From: Phellopilus nigrolimitatus
Taxonomy: Eukaryota > Basidiomycota > Agaricomycetes > Hymenochaetales > Hymenochaetaceae
Reading direction: 5' to 3'
DNA: 64,000 nt
Assembly (NCBI GenBank): GCA_021029095.1
Contig: JAJOHG010000036.1
Span: 62,001-126,000, forward strand
Shown: in pieces, positions 1 to 10,449 of the stretch
Layout of the letters: the number at the start of each line of letters is the position of its first letter
How positions within the stretch are numbered: the stretch's first letter is position 1
Program-made: the position numbers and the translations under genes
Notes under the pieces: model-generated
Database searches by the model: none
Told to the model about the DNA's origin: nothing
Seen by the model: the letters and a program-made list of their open reading frames with translations, nothing else

Positions 1-294
1 TCGGCCGACCCACAAGAATTTTGTCTGCCCGTCTTCTGTCAAGAACAAACCGTGCCGCCCCAAACGCTCCGATGTGGGAGGGAGAGGAGGCGACATGATT
101 AGTCCATTGTTCCAGCCTATACAATAAAGTATTCAGAGCCAGTGCTCACGTTCTTCAATATACCCAGAAGAAGTACGCGGAGCATCTTCATGTTTTCGCA
201 GACGGCGAGCTGCGCGCTAGCGCCCGAACCAGCGGCAGTCATGCTACTCTTGTACGTAGTCAAGATTTCGACCATCTTGTTGATCACCGCGTCG
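1..294 (-). pseudogene. SEC24: SEC24 C-terminal part, broken (3' side of hAT insertion)
   Basis: SEC24 is the cargo-binding subunit of the COPII vesicle coat at the endoplasmic reticulum. On the minus strand, reading from 294 downward, the helical-domain sequence KMVEILTTYKSSMTAAGSGA is followed by SAQLAVCENMKML, both strong SEC24 signatures. After a likely intron (about 80-120) the gelsolin-like end is recognisable as [11 protein letters not shown] followed by [12 protein letters not shown], running off the window edge. About 40 family residues that should lie between the two parts are missing, which suggests an internal deletion. This piece is continuous with the minus-strand SEC24 sequence at 8400-9066 once the hAT element 295-8399 is removed. 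The identification is firm; the claim that the gene is dead rests on the deletion plus the stop and frameshift in the other half. Confidence 0.85.
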
Positions 295-651
295 TAGAGC
301 CTGGCACGAGTAGAACCTCGGGTTGACCTGGACCTGTTGGCGGGTCACCCGTGGCTTAAATTTCCCAACCTGGACCCGGCTTGACCCGGACCTCTTCGGA
401 CTCGGACCTACGGGTCCCCAAAAACCCACGGGTGCAGGTCACGGAGGTCAAGGGTCAGTTTGCGGATCTTCACAGGTTTTTGTAACCAAAGCCGTGAACT
501 CCTATCTTACTGAGCCAAACTACACGGAGGCATACCAGACAGCACCCAGATCGTCTCTTACTTAGTCAAGAACAAGTCATTGACCTTCGAAGAGTGCATT
601 GTGTGGGCGAGGTTGCAATTTGAGTATTAATACATAACGAACCTATATGAG

Positions 652-3583
652 CTAAATCTCTGCCTCTACGTCTTTATCCGCATCCTTCTTCTTCGACTTG
701 ATACGTTTTGCCTTCTTATCGAAGGCCTCGACAATGTCATCCTCCACTACTGCGCCTGGGATTCGAGACCATGAGCCAAGGACCACCTGCGCACGAGTGG
801 ACTCATCTGAAAGAGCGTGCCTGTACTTTGAAACTGTCAATGTACCCCGCGAGAACGAGCGCTCAACATCAACGGACGTCGCTAAGATTAAGGAAGTTAA
901 TAATTAAGCTAGAGACAAATAAGAAAGAAAATTCGTACCTGGAGCAGAAAGAAAGTCCAATGCCATAAGAGCGAATGCATCCCCAGCATTCGCAATGGGT
1001 ACCCAGTATGCAATAGGATCTTTACACGAAGGGACGATAGGACTGTGAAGGTAATCATTGAGCTTCGTCTGCGACTCTCCGTTTTTACCCCAATTGTCGA
1101 TGTCCGATAAAAAGTCAGGTTCGTTGATAGTGTCATCGTCGGCAGTCGGCTCGTCCTCTCCTATGACGGTAGGCTTGTAGTTCTCATCCCATTGCTCCGA
1201 AAGCACGTCCTTCGCGGCGGAAATCCACTCAGCCGGCCATTTTTGATTTTCGAAGTAGGCTGTCTTGTAGCGCGGATGAAGCACTATAAAATAATAAATA
1301 ATAATAATTTAGATAGAAGATGAAAGACCTACTCATTGCCATACGATACATGATCGACTCATCTGATTTAGCGTAATACTTGTTAAGTACTTCACGGCCT
1401 CGCGAGGCCGCGGCACGGATGAGAGGATGATGCATCTTGTTAAGAATGGCTGTATCGAGCTTCGAGGAGAGCGCGTCGATGAGAGGGATAACCTCATGGA
1501 GAAGGGGAGTTGCCGACTTCGATATTCTTTCCGTTGCACGTAAAAAAGGCTTTGAATGTAATTTAGATTAATAAATATAATTGTACTATAGTACGCACCT
1601 GAAGGATAATATATAACTCCGCGAGGAGCTCCCATTCATCCGAATTGAATTTGTAGCGCTTGAGATGGGATGACTGTGGGCCATTGTGATGCTTGAGGTC
1701 GACGAGTTTATCAAGCGCCGAGCGCAGGTAAAGCGCGCGCCCGATAGCCTCCGTGACTGAATTCCATCGAGTTGGAACGGCCCGTACCATTTTTTTTGCT
1801 GGGACAGTCTCTGTCGCCTCGCAGCACATCTGTAGGTCACCTATAAGATTCGGTGAATGGCAGGTACGTTTTGCAAGCCGTTTGAGCTATAAAACAAGTT
1901 ACTATAGGTAATAAAGTATAATTATAAATATTACTCACTTTAGTTATCGCTCCGCGTCCGAGACGAAGCTGATCTGGGCGTAGCCTCTCACGTTTCCCGA
2001 TCTCCTTCTGCAGCTCTTCCAAAAACCTATCATCGCTAGCCTCGCGAGCAAAATCAACAGTCAAGTCAGTTTCTTTGTGGTCACCATCGTAGTCATTGTC
2101 CATTTCTTCGTCGTCATCTTCGTCGGCACTATCCATGTCATCATCTTCGCCCTCGGGTTCTGTCACATCCTCTGCCCCAGATGCGCTGACTCTCTTCACA
2201 GGCTTGTGTTCGTAGGTGAACAGAGATAGTGTAGCCTAATATGTTGTTAATGATGTATTGTAAGGATTAAATTTTCATTCTCACCTTGACGACAAGATTT
2301 ATTACGTGCGCGAAGCAGCGTATGCGCGTGTGCGTCCCGTTCTGACCGTTCAGTACGAGCTCCAGTTTTGATACGAGGGTGTCGTTGTTTGAAGCATTGT
2401 CGCAGACGACGCCGAGAATCTAAAGCCGAACTATGTTAGTACGTGGACTTCGCTATTAAAATACTGCCTTACCTTCTTACTGATCCCATATTCCTTCAGA
2501 CATTTGACGAGTTCTTCGGCGAGATAGCTGCCGGTATGTGCCCTTGTGAGTCTAAAGACAGAATCAGTTACGAGTATTTAAATTCCTTATGTACTTACTT
2601 CACGAAGTCCAGAATGAACGATGATATTTTTTTATTGTCGACAAAGTGGACCACAACACCTAAGAACGAGATAGTGTTCGGGGAAGTCCACCCGTCGATG
2701 CCAATGTGAAACTTCCCCGGGTATTCCTGAAAAGAGAGTTAGATATAAGGGCTCGCGTTCACATGTCTATGCCATCGATACTGGTGTATACATCAAGCAC
2801 CGAGTTCAACGGCCATGCCCACTGGGGCAAGACCATTCCCAAGAATGAAGTAAATACAACGTACCTTCAGCTTAGCGATGATGTTGATCTTCGCCATCTG
2901 GAAAATTTCCTGAACGTCGTGTGACAGTGTCGTAGGAGAAGGAACCTCGACGCGCGCGCAAAACATGCGGAACATCGAAACTAACTCAGCATCTTGTATG
3001 ATTGCGAATGGCCGGTGATGGCGGATGACCCAGAGGACGAGAAGAAAGCGAAGTCGAGATTTTGTATATGTTGAGCCGTTCGCAAAGCTTCTGAGCATAT
3101 CAGTTTGCTCATCTTCCTCGTGCGTGCATCTCTTGACGTGACGCAAGAGGTTCGCGGTCGAGACGTCCTCGCGTTTCCTCATGACTGGCCTCGCAGAGCG
3201 GTGTCTATGATGAAGATATAATGAGTACATTCTTACAAGGTTAAAATCAATACTTACTCTTTGCATTGATATTTGTATTGCACGGTGCCTTTCTTCGTCA
3301 CAAAAATGCTCGGCGGCATGTCGAAGTGGTCGTAACATCTTGCTGTCCAAAGCTTCAATTGCATAACTGGCGGTAAATTTTAGGATCAATAAAATAGAAC
3401 AGAGAACAGAATAAATAACTTACGGAGTACTTCGTCGTTCGTTCTCGTTGCAGTTTTGAACCGCTTGTTGAATAGGTATAGCCGTCTCGCCATGGCCGAG
3501 TCGTCGAGTTCCGGAGAGCCGCGGATGCTCGCAGGCTGCTCGTCGTCGTCACTGATCTCGATAGGTCGGTCGCGTTTCGCCAT
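652..3583 (-). CDS. hAT-family transposase (multi-exon)
   Basis: DDE-type transposase that cuts and pastes the surrounding hAT element. The start is the ATG at 3583 (MAKRDRPIEISDDDEQP). A BED-type zinc finger region follows, with PPSIFVTKKGTVQYKYQCK joined by an intron to a Cys/His stretch (STANLLRHVKRCTHE). Then come the catalytic-domain blocks KFHIGIDGWTSPNTISFLG (about 2710-2640) and GVVCDNASNND (about 2410), an acidic insert (about 2190-2050), PTRWNSVTEAIGRALYLR (about 1770), and the C-terminal hAT dimerisation domain with TSVDVERSFSRGTLTVSKYR (about 870-820), ending at the stop 652-654. Exons are separated by short introns of about 50-60 bases. I saw no inactivating stop in the pieces I joined by eye, so it may be functional, but exon borders are approximate. 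Confidence 0.85.
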
Positions 3584-3789
3584 GCTTTGTACTGGGGATA
3601 ATTTGAAAAGTTGGATCTCTATTATATTAGAATTATTTTAATTTAATGTCAGCAGTACAAAACAACGCTTAGAGACGACAGTGCTCTAATATCACAAGAA
3701 GAAGAAAACTTACCATAAGCACCCGTGCTCACGATTGAGCATCGGGCAGCAGCAAGCGAGCGCCGCACTTGTAGGGACTTACAGACGAG

Positions 3790-4050
3790 GAAGAAACCCA
3801 AATATCCGGTCTCGCATCTCGAGAAGGAGAAGAGATCTGTTTCAGGACGCCTATACTTTTGAAAGATTATCCGAAGATCAACGACTGGTTGTCGAAGCTG
3901 GAGGCAGAGATGAGAAACAATCTTGCTTACCTACTGTGCGACGCTGTTGTGGAGTTACACAGTGCGCAGGTCAAGCGTATCACGGCCCTTGAGGCACGCG
4001 ACGGCTCGACGATTTCGGCTACGCGGAGAGCATGGCAAGATAAACATTAA
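3790..4050 (+). pseudogene. Cytoplasmic dynein heavy chain fragment captured in hAT
   Basis: On the plus strand the stretch SREGEEICFRTPI, then (one reading-frame change) LKDYPKINDWLSKLEAEMR and NNLAYLLCDAVVEL matches the way dynein heavy chains read in the tail/linker region, where SREGEEV.F.TPV is followed by PKI..WL...E.EMR..LA.LL..AV. Only about 70-80 residues of a protein that is normally over 4,000 residues long are present. No start and no dynein motor motifs are seen. It sits inside the hAT element, between the transposase and the cargo gene, and is best explained as a transduplicated host exon. The assignment is by motif memory, not alignment, so the family call is moderate. Confidence 0.6.
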
Positions 4051-4208
4051 CTAGAGCAGAGAAAATAAATCAGCATCTAAGATTTGATAATACGGTTTAA
4101 ACCGACACAACATGATACAATACAAAACAAAAAAAAAACACCAAGCGCGCAAAGACAAAGCACGCAAAGCTTCGAACTCGATCCAAGATCTACGCGGCTA
4201 ATTTCTTC

Positions 4209-4385
4209 TTGCCAAAGAGAACTGCCAAAGAGAACTTCGACTTCGGGAGGTGCTCCGAGCTCGGGCCGCACTGCACGCAAAGATGAAGCCCGCAGACTCG
4301 ATGAGATCCCATCCTTGCCAAAGAGAACTTCGGCTTAGGGATGTGCTCCAAGATCGAGCTGCACTGGAACATCGCACTGGCGTAC
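4209..4385. repeat. Two-copy direct repeat of about 70 bp
   Basis: The block starting GCCAAAGAGAACTTCGACTTC (about 4222) recurs at about 4317 as GCCAAAGAGAACTTCGGCTT, each followed by a related GTGCTCC and GCTGCACTG-like tail. The copies are imperfect. They lie between the dynein fragment and the cargo gene of the hAT element. I see no convincing reading frame through them; the rest of 4050-4890 holds nothing I recognise. Confidence 0.5.
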
Positions 4386-4891
4386 TTGAACATGACGCCA
4401 GGCTTGCCGAAAGAGTTGACACAACAATGAACGCACGCGTGCAGTATCCTTGAGATGCGGACACGCGGCGCCGTCGCTGCGCGCAGACGATGGTATCGGC
4501 ACAGAAAGCAAGCGCGCGAATCGTTCGATCTCGTTTTACAGTCACTGAGATAGACGATCACACGGAATGGAGGGGAGGTGAAGGGAAATGGGGCGAGTGA
4601 CCCGTGAAAAAGGAGTAAAAAAACAATGTAACTCACAGTAGATCCAGGTCTGAAACACTAAGATACCCGCACTCCGGCTGCACGGGCAGTGCAACACATG
4701 GGACGAGCGGAGACGCCGCTTTTGTTCATTCTGGCGGGGGTTCTGGAGGTCGTCGCCAGAGGGAGGGTATAATGGAGCGACGAAAGGGGGGACTGATGTA
4801 GCAGAGATAGCTTGACGTGGCACGAAAGGGTGTAGCATGCCACGTTTGATCCCAAATAAGGCCAAAGTGTGGCCAAGGGCAGGCCGTCATC

Positions 4892-5387
4892 ATGCGTGAA
4901 CATCGGGCAGGTCATTCTTACCTTGCCATCTGCATGCACGCTCCAGCCAACTCGAAATTGTCGTCTACAGTTTGTAGGCGACGGCCGTCCCTTTCTCGCG
5001 GCGCTATATCTACGTACCCCGAAGTCCTTCAAGCCTTGCTCGCCGCAACCGAAACACTCCATTCGACTCGCTCCGCTGTTATCTCAGCGCGACTCGCTCT
5101 TCATTCGACTCATGGTGCGCTGGACACTGCCACAGTGAACGTCGACGCAGCACGATCGGCCCTCGAAGACGCTTCTTCTGCGCTTCAGGGGGCCTTCGCG
5201 ATCGCCGACTTCACTTCTGCGCGCCTTGACCCGATCGGCATGGAAGTGGTGGCGGGGTACACAACTGATTCAGCAATAGTATCTGAGATGGCTCGAAATC
5301 GCATTTCCCCCGCCTTTTGTCCACGAGAGGAGGTGTTCGCGAACGTCGGGGAGGTCGGGCTGGAATCTTTTAGCAGCTTGGTGAGTC

Positions 5388-5439
<52 letters not shown>

Positions 5440-5952
5440 TCATGTATTCTTGTCCTGAGTAGACTACCATCTAGCTTATCATCTTGGAACACACCCTCGC
5501 ACCTTGCTCAACACTAACGTACTATCTTCTCGGAGAAGACACGCTTCGCGACTACTATTCTATCCTTTTCGACACCAACTTCACCAATCTCAACCTTCCC
5601 CGCCGTCTCACGCAAGCTCTTCCCGCTCCCTCTGGACGGTTCGATAGTACCTGTGTCAGCCATGTCATCGACAATCTCCTCAGCTTTTATTTTGGATCCT
5701 CAAGTCCGCCAATTGTCACGAAGTCGTGGAAGGCCTCGGTATGTTTTTCTTTCCTTTCTGTAAAATATTAATAAAATTAATCAATTATATTAGGGATCTA
5801 CGTTTATTTTGTATGTCCTATCTACCTCTGTGATGGCAGCCGCTATTGCGCAGGCAAGTGAGGAGGTCGTAAATACTGTCAATAGCATTTCCGGTGATGA
5901 ATTTGACTCCGATGATATGCCAAAACTACTCGAGGAACTTTATATAGATTAG
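4892..5952 (+). CDS. Hypothetical three-exon gene carried as hAT cargo
   Basis: The model joins 4892-5380, 5475-5738 and 5794-5952. Both introns have good borders (GTGAGT to CTAG; GTATGT to ATTAG), fall between codons, and the joined frame closes at TAG 5950-5952 to give 303 residues with no internal stop. I do not recognise the protein. The first third contains an alanine/leucine/threonine-rich helical stretch (about residues 50-110) that could be a coiled coil. The last exon ends in an acidic tail (DEFDSDDMPKLLEELYID). There is no signal peptide and no zinc finger. The first intron holds a (TTTC)n run. Because the frame is kept through two introns while neighbouring captured fragments are broken, it may be an expressed passenger gene. 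It could instead be an accessory gene of this hAT lineage. Confidence 0.6.
5389..5440 (+). repeat. (TTTC)n microsatellite in an intron
   Basis: About thirteen TTTC units lie inside the first intron of the cargo gene, where they also form the pyrimidine tract before the acceptor. On the other strand they create a spurious open lysine/glutamate-rich frame. Confidence 0.95.
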
Positions 5953-6037
5953 AATAACTGTAACTTCGTCTCATTGTCAAATGAACTTGGTTCTGCGCTC
6001 GCCAGTTTGCAGGGTAGCAGACCCAGTAGTCGTTCCA

Positions 6038-6635
6038 GTCCGCCGCACCTGAGTACATCAACGTGCCCGATTTCGGTAGCGGCGCATCCGTGCAGCCGGG
6101 ATACCAGCAGCAGATGGGCACGGTAACGGCCCAGTTGGGGCTCGCAGGCGGGCCTAAGCCCCATGCTCTGTATACCACAAACCTACTGACGGCCCACCCG
6201 ACCCGCACGAGCTGTACGCGCCGCCTCCTGAGATTCGCTTACCGCCGAATACGTGCATCTCGCCATCGCCGCACACGAATGCGGACCCACCTTACCAGCG
6301 CTGCACGTTCAACGCGGTCCTGACGACCTTCGCACTGCTCAACAAGTCCAAAATGCCTTTAAAGAGGGCGGTACTCCGATCCCGCTTGTCACCGTCATCG
6401 CGCGCTGCCGCTGTTGCAGAACCCCTCCATCGTGCAGTTCATCAACGGCGGCAACCGATGGCATTGCACGCTTTGCATGATGTCCAATGAGGTGCCGCAG
6501 ATGTTCGACTGGGACCAGGAACGGAATCAGCCAGGTGACAGGTGGGCGCGCGCAGAGCTGGTCGAACTCGTTGCACCGACGGAATACATGGTCCACCCGC
6601 CCCAGCCTGTGTTTTACGGCTTCCTCGTCGGCATG
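6038..6635 (+). pseudogene. SEC24: SEC24 N-terminal fragment captured in hAT
   Basis: The plus strand encodes VPDFGSGASVQPGYQQQMGT, then [18 protein letters not shown], then (new frame) [20 protein letters not shown] and [17 protein letters not shown], then [18 protein letters not shown] and the zinc-finger end [20 protein letters not shown], continuing to DRWARAELVELVAPTEYMV. These are the N-terminal and zinc-finger regions of SEC24 in correct order, with several frame changes and small losses, so it is not translatable as one chain. It lies inside the hAT element, on the strand opposite to the SEC24 gene the element landed in. The homology breaks off near 6635 into unrelated coding-like sequence. 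Confidence 0.85.
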
Positions 6636-7155
6636 AGACTCCCAACTCTCGAATCTTACCTCGACGCAACGTACCCAGTTCTCTCTCTCATCCTGCAGAT
6701 CCCCCCTCTCGCAGTCCCCCAGGCCGCTCTACGCACTGCGCACCTCCTGCGGCTTACCGGAGAATTCCTCGGCGCCGTGCCCGCCTATTCCGCGTCCGCC
6801 GCACCGCTTCCCGCACTCCTCGCAACACTCGACGCGCTCGACCGCGGCTGGCTCGCCGTGCTGCGTGTACAGGCATGGGACACCGAACGCGCCAAAGGCG
6901 TCGACATCGAAATTCCGGTGTCCGGAGGTGGACGCGGACGCGGACGTGTCACTCAGCGCGCTCAATGCGGGCGGCGCGCCGCCTGTCAGCCAGACGGACC
7001 GCGCGCGGCTGCGAAGTCTGATCGTGACGGGGACCGCGCGGCTTGAAGAATGGCTCGAGGGCCTGCGCGTCGAGTCGAATAGTGGTGCCTCTGATGCTGA
7101 GCGTGACGACGACCTTGCTAGCGCACTCATGCCGCTGTATCGACCGGTATGATCG
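6636..7155 (+). pseudogene. Fragment of an unrecognised host gene inside hAT
   Basis: GC-rich coding-like sequence begins LPTLESYLDATYPVLSLILQ, continues through LRLTGEFLGAVPAYSA and LDALDRGWLAVLRVQAWDTE, then shifts frame to VSQTDRARLRSLIVTGTARL and EEWLEGLRVESN. Codon bias and the smooth leucine-rich helices suggest an originally real exon. I do not recognise the family. It is inserted between two SEC24 pieces (6038-6635 and 7155-7510) without visible splice signals at the joins, so the captured segment is a mosaic of at least two genes. Confidence 0.5.
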
Positions 7156-7600
7156 GTCACTACTCGAGTCGCTCAATAGAATTCCAAACGATGACAATAG
7201 AACGAAGATTGCGATCATCACTTTTGACATTACTCTATATTTCTTTACTATGCCGGTACGCATAATTCGCAAACACTGTACCTTTTCTATCTCTTATTTG
7301 AGCACATTAGCCAGGAACCACTGACTCGATGATGATAGTCGTTTCCAACCTGGATGACGTCTTTCTGCCTAAGCCTAACAATATACTCGTAAACTTGTCA
7401 GAAGCTCGCACGTCTATCGAGGCACTTCTCGGTCGCTCGAGTGACATGTTCCAGGATCCTCGCTCCGTCAGGTGTGCTCTTGGACCAGCTATGCAAGCTG
7501 GCTTCAACCGGTTCCGACGACCTCTGCACTGCTCGATCCTCGCGCCGTACCACTCACTGAGGGTGATACTCCGGTCCCACTCGCCACCGACATTGTCATT
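7155..7600 (+). pseudogene. SEC24: SEC24 trunk-domain fragment captured in hAT
   Basis: The sequence LLESLNRIPNDDNRTKIAII, then TFDITLYFFTMP, is followed by a good intron (GTACGC at 7255 to AG about 7315) and then MMIVVSNLDDVFLPKP, LVNLSEARTSIEALLGR and ALGPAMQAGF. This is the SEC24 trunk domain in order. Directly after it (about 7525-7600) an earlier SEC24-like segment seems to recur (APYHSL, REGDTPVPLATDIVIA), which would be a rearranged second capture of the N-terminal region. The intron is retained, so the capture was from DNA, not from a processed transcript. From 7600 to 8230 there is further coding-like sequence (for example WKRVLPLSDRAQRYVQLAVA) that I cannot place. Confidence 0.75.
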
Positions 7601-8399
7601 GCGTGCCTTCCAACAGAAGGTATTCTTCCGCTTTTTCTCTAGTTTGTTGAGCGACTTGCATTTGTTCGAGGTGCAGCTTGGAAGCGTGTACTTCCACTTT
7701 CTGATCGCGCTCAGCGATACGTTCAGCTCGCTGTAGCTGGTTTACTTCCCCGGATTCGCGTTCTCCTGGATGACCTTGATCTCGCACCGCCTTTTTATGT
7801 CCAAGTTATTGTTGTCTGAAAATCGCAAAGGATGATCGGCATTCCACAAGTTGCTGCTCGCCCTTTTAATTTCCCTTGTGCCCTTCCTTAAGTCTGCGAG
7901 CATGACGATGTGCAATTTTTATCGTGGCACACTCCGTCTCCCTCTAGTCCTCCTTCACGACCTCCCTGACTTCCTCAGCGGACATCATTTCACCCTCTGT
8001 GCTACCATCCCGTCCCGCTGTATTCAACTCCGCAACATCATCCTCATGCTTTCCTCTAATCTCCCTGACCCCCGCTTGTGTAGCATGAAATCCGACACCA
8101 TTCCCGAGATGGGTTGATCCCCCCTATCCTGTCGGACTTTACTTTGCGGCAACCAATGGCACTGCTAGGTACATACCATACATATATATCACATACAAAT
8201 AAATGTACATTTGTTACCCCTACCTTGAAAACCTGTGTGAATTACCCACAGGTTTTGAAAAAACACAAATTCTCAACCTGGACCCGCGAAAACCCGTTTC
8301 CCACGGGTCACCCGTGCACGGGTGATCCGTGAATACGGATCTGCAGTCCGAGTCGGGTCGCAAATACCCACGGGTTCCAGGGAGTCGTGCTACGCTCTA

Positions 8400-9066
8400 C
8401 CGCGTCGTGCGCGCCCTGGAGCTTATGCGATAGCGAGCGCTCTACAGCTTTGTTAGCGAGCAATGTCGCAATGGCGACCTGGTCCGCAGACGTGTACACT
8501 TCCGATAAATTTGTGGTGGTCTGAAGCGCCAGCGTCACCACGCGGATCCGGCGCTCTCCTAATAAGATAAAAATAAACACATTGTGAGCTCAAGATTGAA
8601 ATCCTGCCCCCGGAAAAAACGAAACGCACCAGTGCAGGTACTGCGGAGGACGGCAGTCTAAAGTATGACAAATGGCGATGTGATCGTATCTTCGATCTGG
8701 ATCTCAATTGCATATGACTGGTCCTGAGGTACAGTCGGCATGGCTAGGAGATCCGTAGAGCGAACAAAGAAATTGCCATGGAAGGAAGCCATGCGTAATC
8801 CTAGCAGTGAATACAATATTCAGAATATGCAAGTTCAGCTTTTTTCACAGAAGAGCACGTCTAGATCAAAGGCCAAAAAACAAATGAAAAACAGACCTTT
8901 CGTTGCACGCACACGCATGACCGCTTCAAGCATGATAGGCATAGCGATGACCTCGCCAAACCCGTGCGCAAACTTGTCGCATCTTCTGACTTGGCCGCGT
9001 TGAAGGCGGGATAGAAGTAAGTTTGACCAGACGTGTAATGTGGCAAACATGCTGATAGTCAAATAG
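8400..9066 (-). pseudogene. SEC24: SEC24 middle part, broken (5' side of hAT insertion)
   Basis: On the minus strand from 9050 the beta-sandwich region LPHYTSGQTYFYPAFNAAKS runs into a one-base loss (ACAAAG reduced to ACAAG near 8970) and continues as KFAHGFGEVIAMPIMLEAVM. After an intron comes [20 protein letters not shown] and [16 protein letters not shown], where the next codon is TAG in place of the glutamine expected (near 8660). After a further intron [20 protein letters not shown] and [20 protein letters not shown] lead to the insertion point of the hAT. A frameshift plus an in-frame stop plus the 8.1 kb insertion mark it as dead. The N-terminal half of SEC24 is absent upstream of 9066 on this strand. 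Confidence 0.85.
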
Positions 9067-9075
9067 GTCTATCAA

Positions 9076-9445
9076 TCAATTGAAGCTGAGAGACAGAGAG
9101 TGGGGAACGATGCGATCGCAGGTGTCCACGATCAGCGAAACGAGCCTCAAGCGTCCCGAGGGGGTGCCGTGCCAACAACCACGCACCATAGCCTTCACGC
9201 GAGAGTCATACTCAGCGGAAAGCGCGTCAAGAACTAAGTTGTCTCCCATGAACTTTGTGTCCGACAACGATGAGCGTACGCCGCACCTTTATATCGTTCT
9301 CAGTGAGCCGTATTCGCCACAGGACCTCCTCCGTGCTAAGGCTGGTCATCTCCTCTGGAATGTCTGGCCAGGTCTCCACTACCGGCGGCACCTCGTCAGG
9401 GATCGTGTCCATCGTCGCTGGCACTATTGGTGGCCCTGCAGACAC
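9076..9445 (-). pseudogene. Unrecognised coding remnant
   Basis: Two overlapping minus-strand frames appear to be one protein with a one-base shift near 9265. The upstream part (from 9445) includes PPVVETWPDIPEEMTSLSTE and LWRIRLTENDIKVRRTLIVV. The downstream part includes SDTKFMGDNLVLDALSAEYD and SRVKAMVRGCWHGTPSG. I do not recognise it. It abuts the SEC24 remnant but shows no SEC24 homology. Confidence 0.35.
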
Positions 9446-9551
9446 GGTGGAAGCTGAGGAAGCCGAGGTCGTCTAATGCAGACGATTCGAGTAATGGGGC
9501 TCGTCTCCAATGTAGGGTGGATCTGTTCACGTGCAACATGACCGAATACGG

Positions 9552-9874
9552 TTTCACCGGTGAAAGGCATGATCAATGCCAAAATCTTCTGTAATGAGAC
9601 ACGGATGAAGCATCAGTGAAACACAAAATCCATACTGCTCTTCATCAATTAAACCCGTGAAGCATAATCCGGTATAACGAACCACACCTTACATCATAAG
9701 AAATTGTCTTCGAGCTTCATCGATGATGAAGCATCATTAATCGTTAAGTTGCAGAGAAAACCAAAGTTGATCAAGTGCTTAACGCACGTTTCATTGATGA
9801 TCATCAAGTATACCTACCCAATTTTGATCTTCCCGCGCGCTTCACCGGTGATCACTGGTGATCACCGGTGATCA
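9552..9874. repeat. Cluster of short perfect palindromes
   Basis: This 320-base gene-free stretch holds TTTCACCGGTGAAA (about 9552-9565), a hairpin with arms GCTTCATC and GATGAAGC (about 9716-9734), TTGATGATCATCAA (about 9793) and TGATCACCGGTGATCA (9859-9874). The words GATGAAGCATCA and TCACCGGTGA recur. It could be a degraded foldback element or binding sites for dimeric proteins. From 9880 to 10440 I see no gene. Confidence 0.6.
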
Positions 9875-10449
9875 TTACAATTCCTGCAAAGGATCGTCCT
9901 TTCCACTTCCTCGTTTTCGATTGCAGTGGCTGTGCATTTTGTCACGGTCACTATTACAAAAAAGTGTACAACGTAGCGGAAAAGTGTACAAAGAGTGTGG
10001 GAATGTATGCCTTAGAATGGGGAGGGGTCACAGCCACACGACACCGCCATGCGTCACACTCTTCCTTGTGAGCTTTCTGGTTCGTATTTTCACGTTTTTA
10101 CTTTGATTTTTGATCCTGTGTGCTTTCCTTCTTTTCGGTTGGAATGGCCTGTGTCTAGGCTAGGCTTGCATGTAATTTTTTTGTGCTTATGTTGTACCTA
10201 GATGTCGTGAAAAATCACTCTGTCGCGCACTCCTTGCGTGACATCTGTTTCCACCTCACAAACATATGTCGTGGGCCGTCGAGCGCACTTACCACCACTA
10301 TGAACACGTCCATGGATTTCAGGAAGTCCAGTGTATTGGTGTACAAACAGCCAAAAGCACATTACAGTAAAACAAAAGCGTCGTCCAGACCAAATAGATG
10401 TATAGATATTCCAATTCTAATTTTCTATGACCCGTCCTCTGCCTCCGAC

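Larger units (their letters stand above)
295..8399. mobile_element. Complete hAT transposon with captured gene fragments
   Basis: The element begins TAGAGCCTGGCACGAGT and ends, on the opposite strand, TAGAGCGTAGCACGACT, a typical hAT-type TAGAG terminus. It is flanked by the identical 8-bp duplication CCGCGTCG (287-294 and 8400-8407), the target size expected for hAT. Both ends carry runs of short subterminal repeats rich in ACCCGTG and GGTCCGGGT (about 310-480 and 8230-8380), which in this superfamily are likely transposase binding sites. Inside lie a hAT transposase (652-3583, minus), a dynein heavy chain fragment, an intact-looking cargo gene (4892-5952, plus), SEC24 fragments and other coding remnants. 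At 8.1 kb it is long for a hAT; the excess is captured material. It inserted into a SEC24 gene. Confidence 0.92.

Noticed and set aside
5389..5470. Lysine/glutamate repeat protein on the minus strand
   Set aside because: Product of the (TTTC)n tract in an intron.
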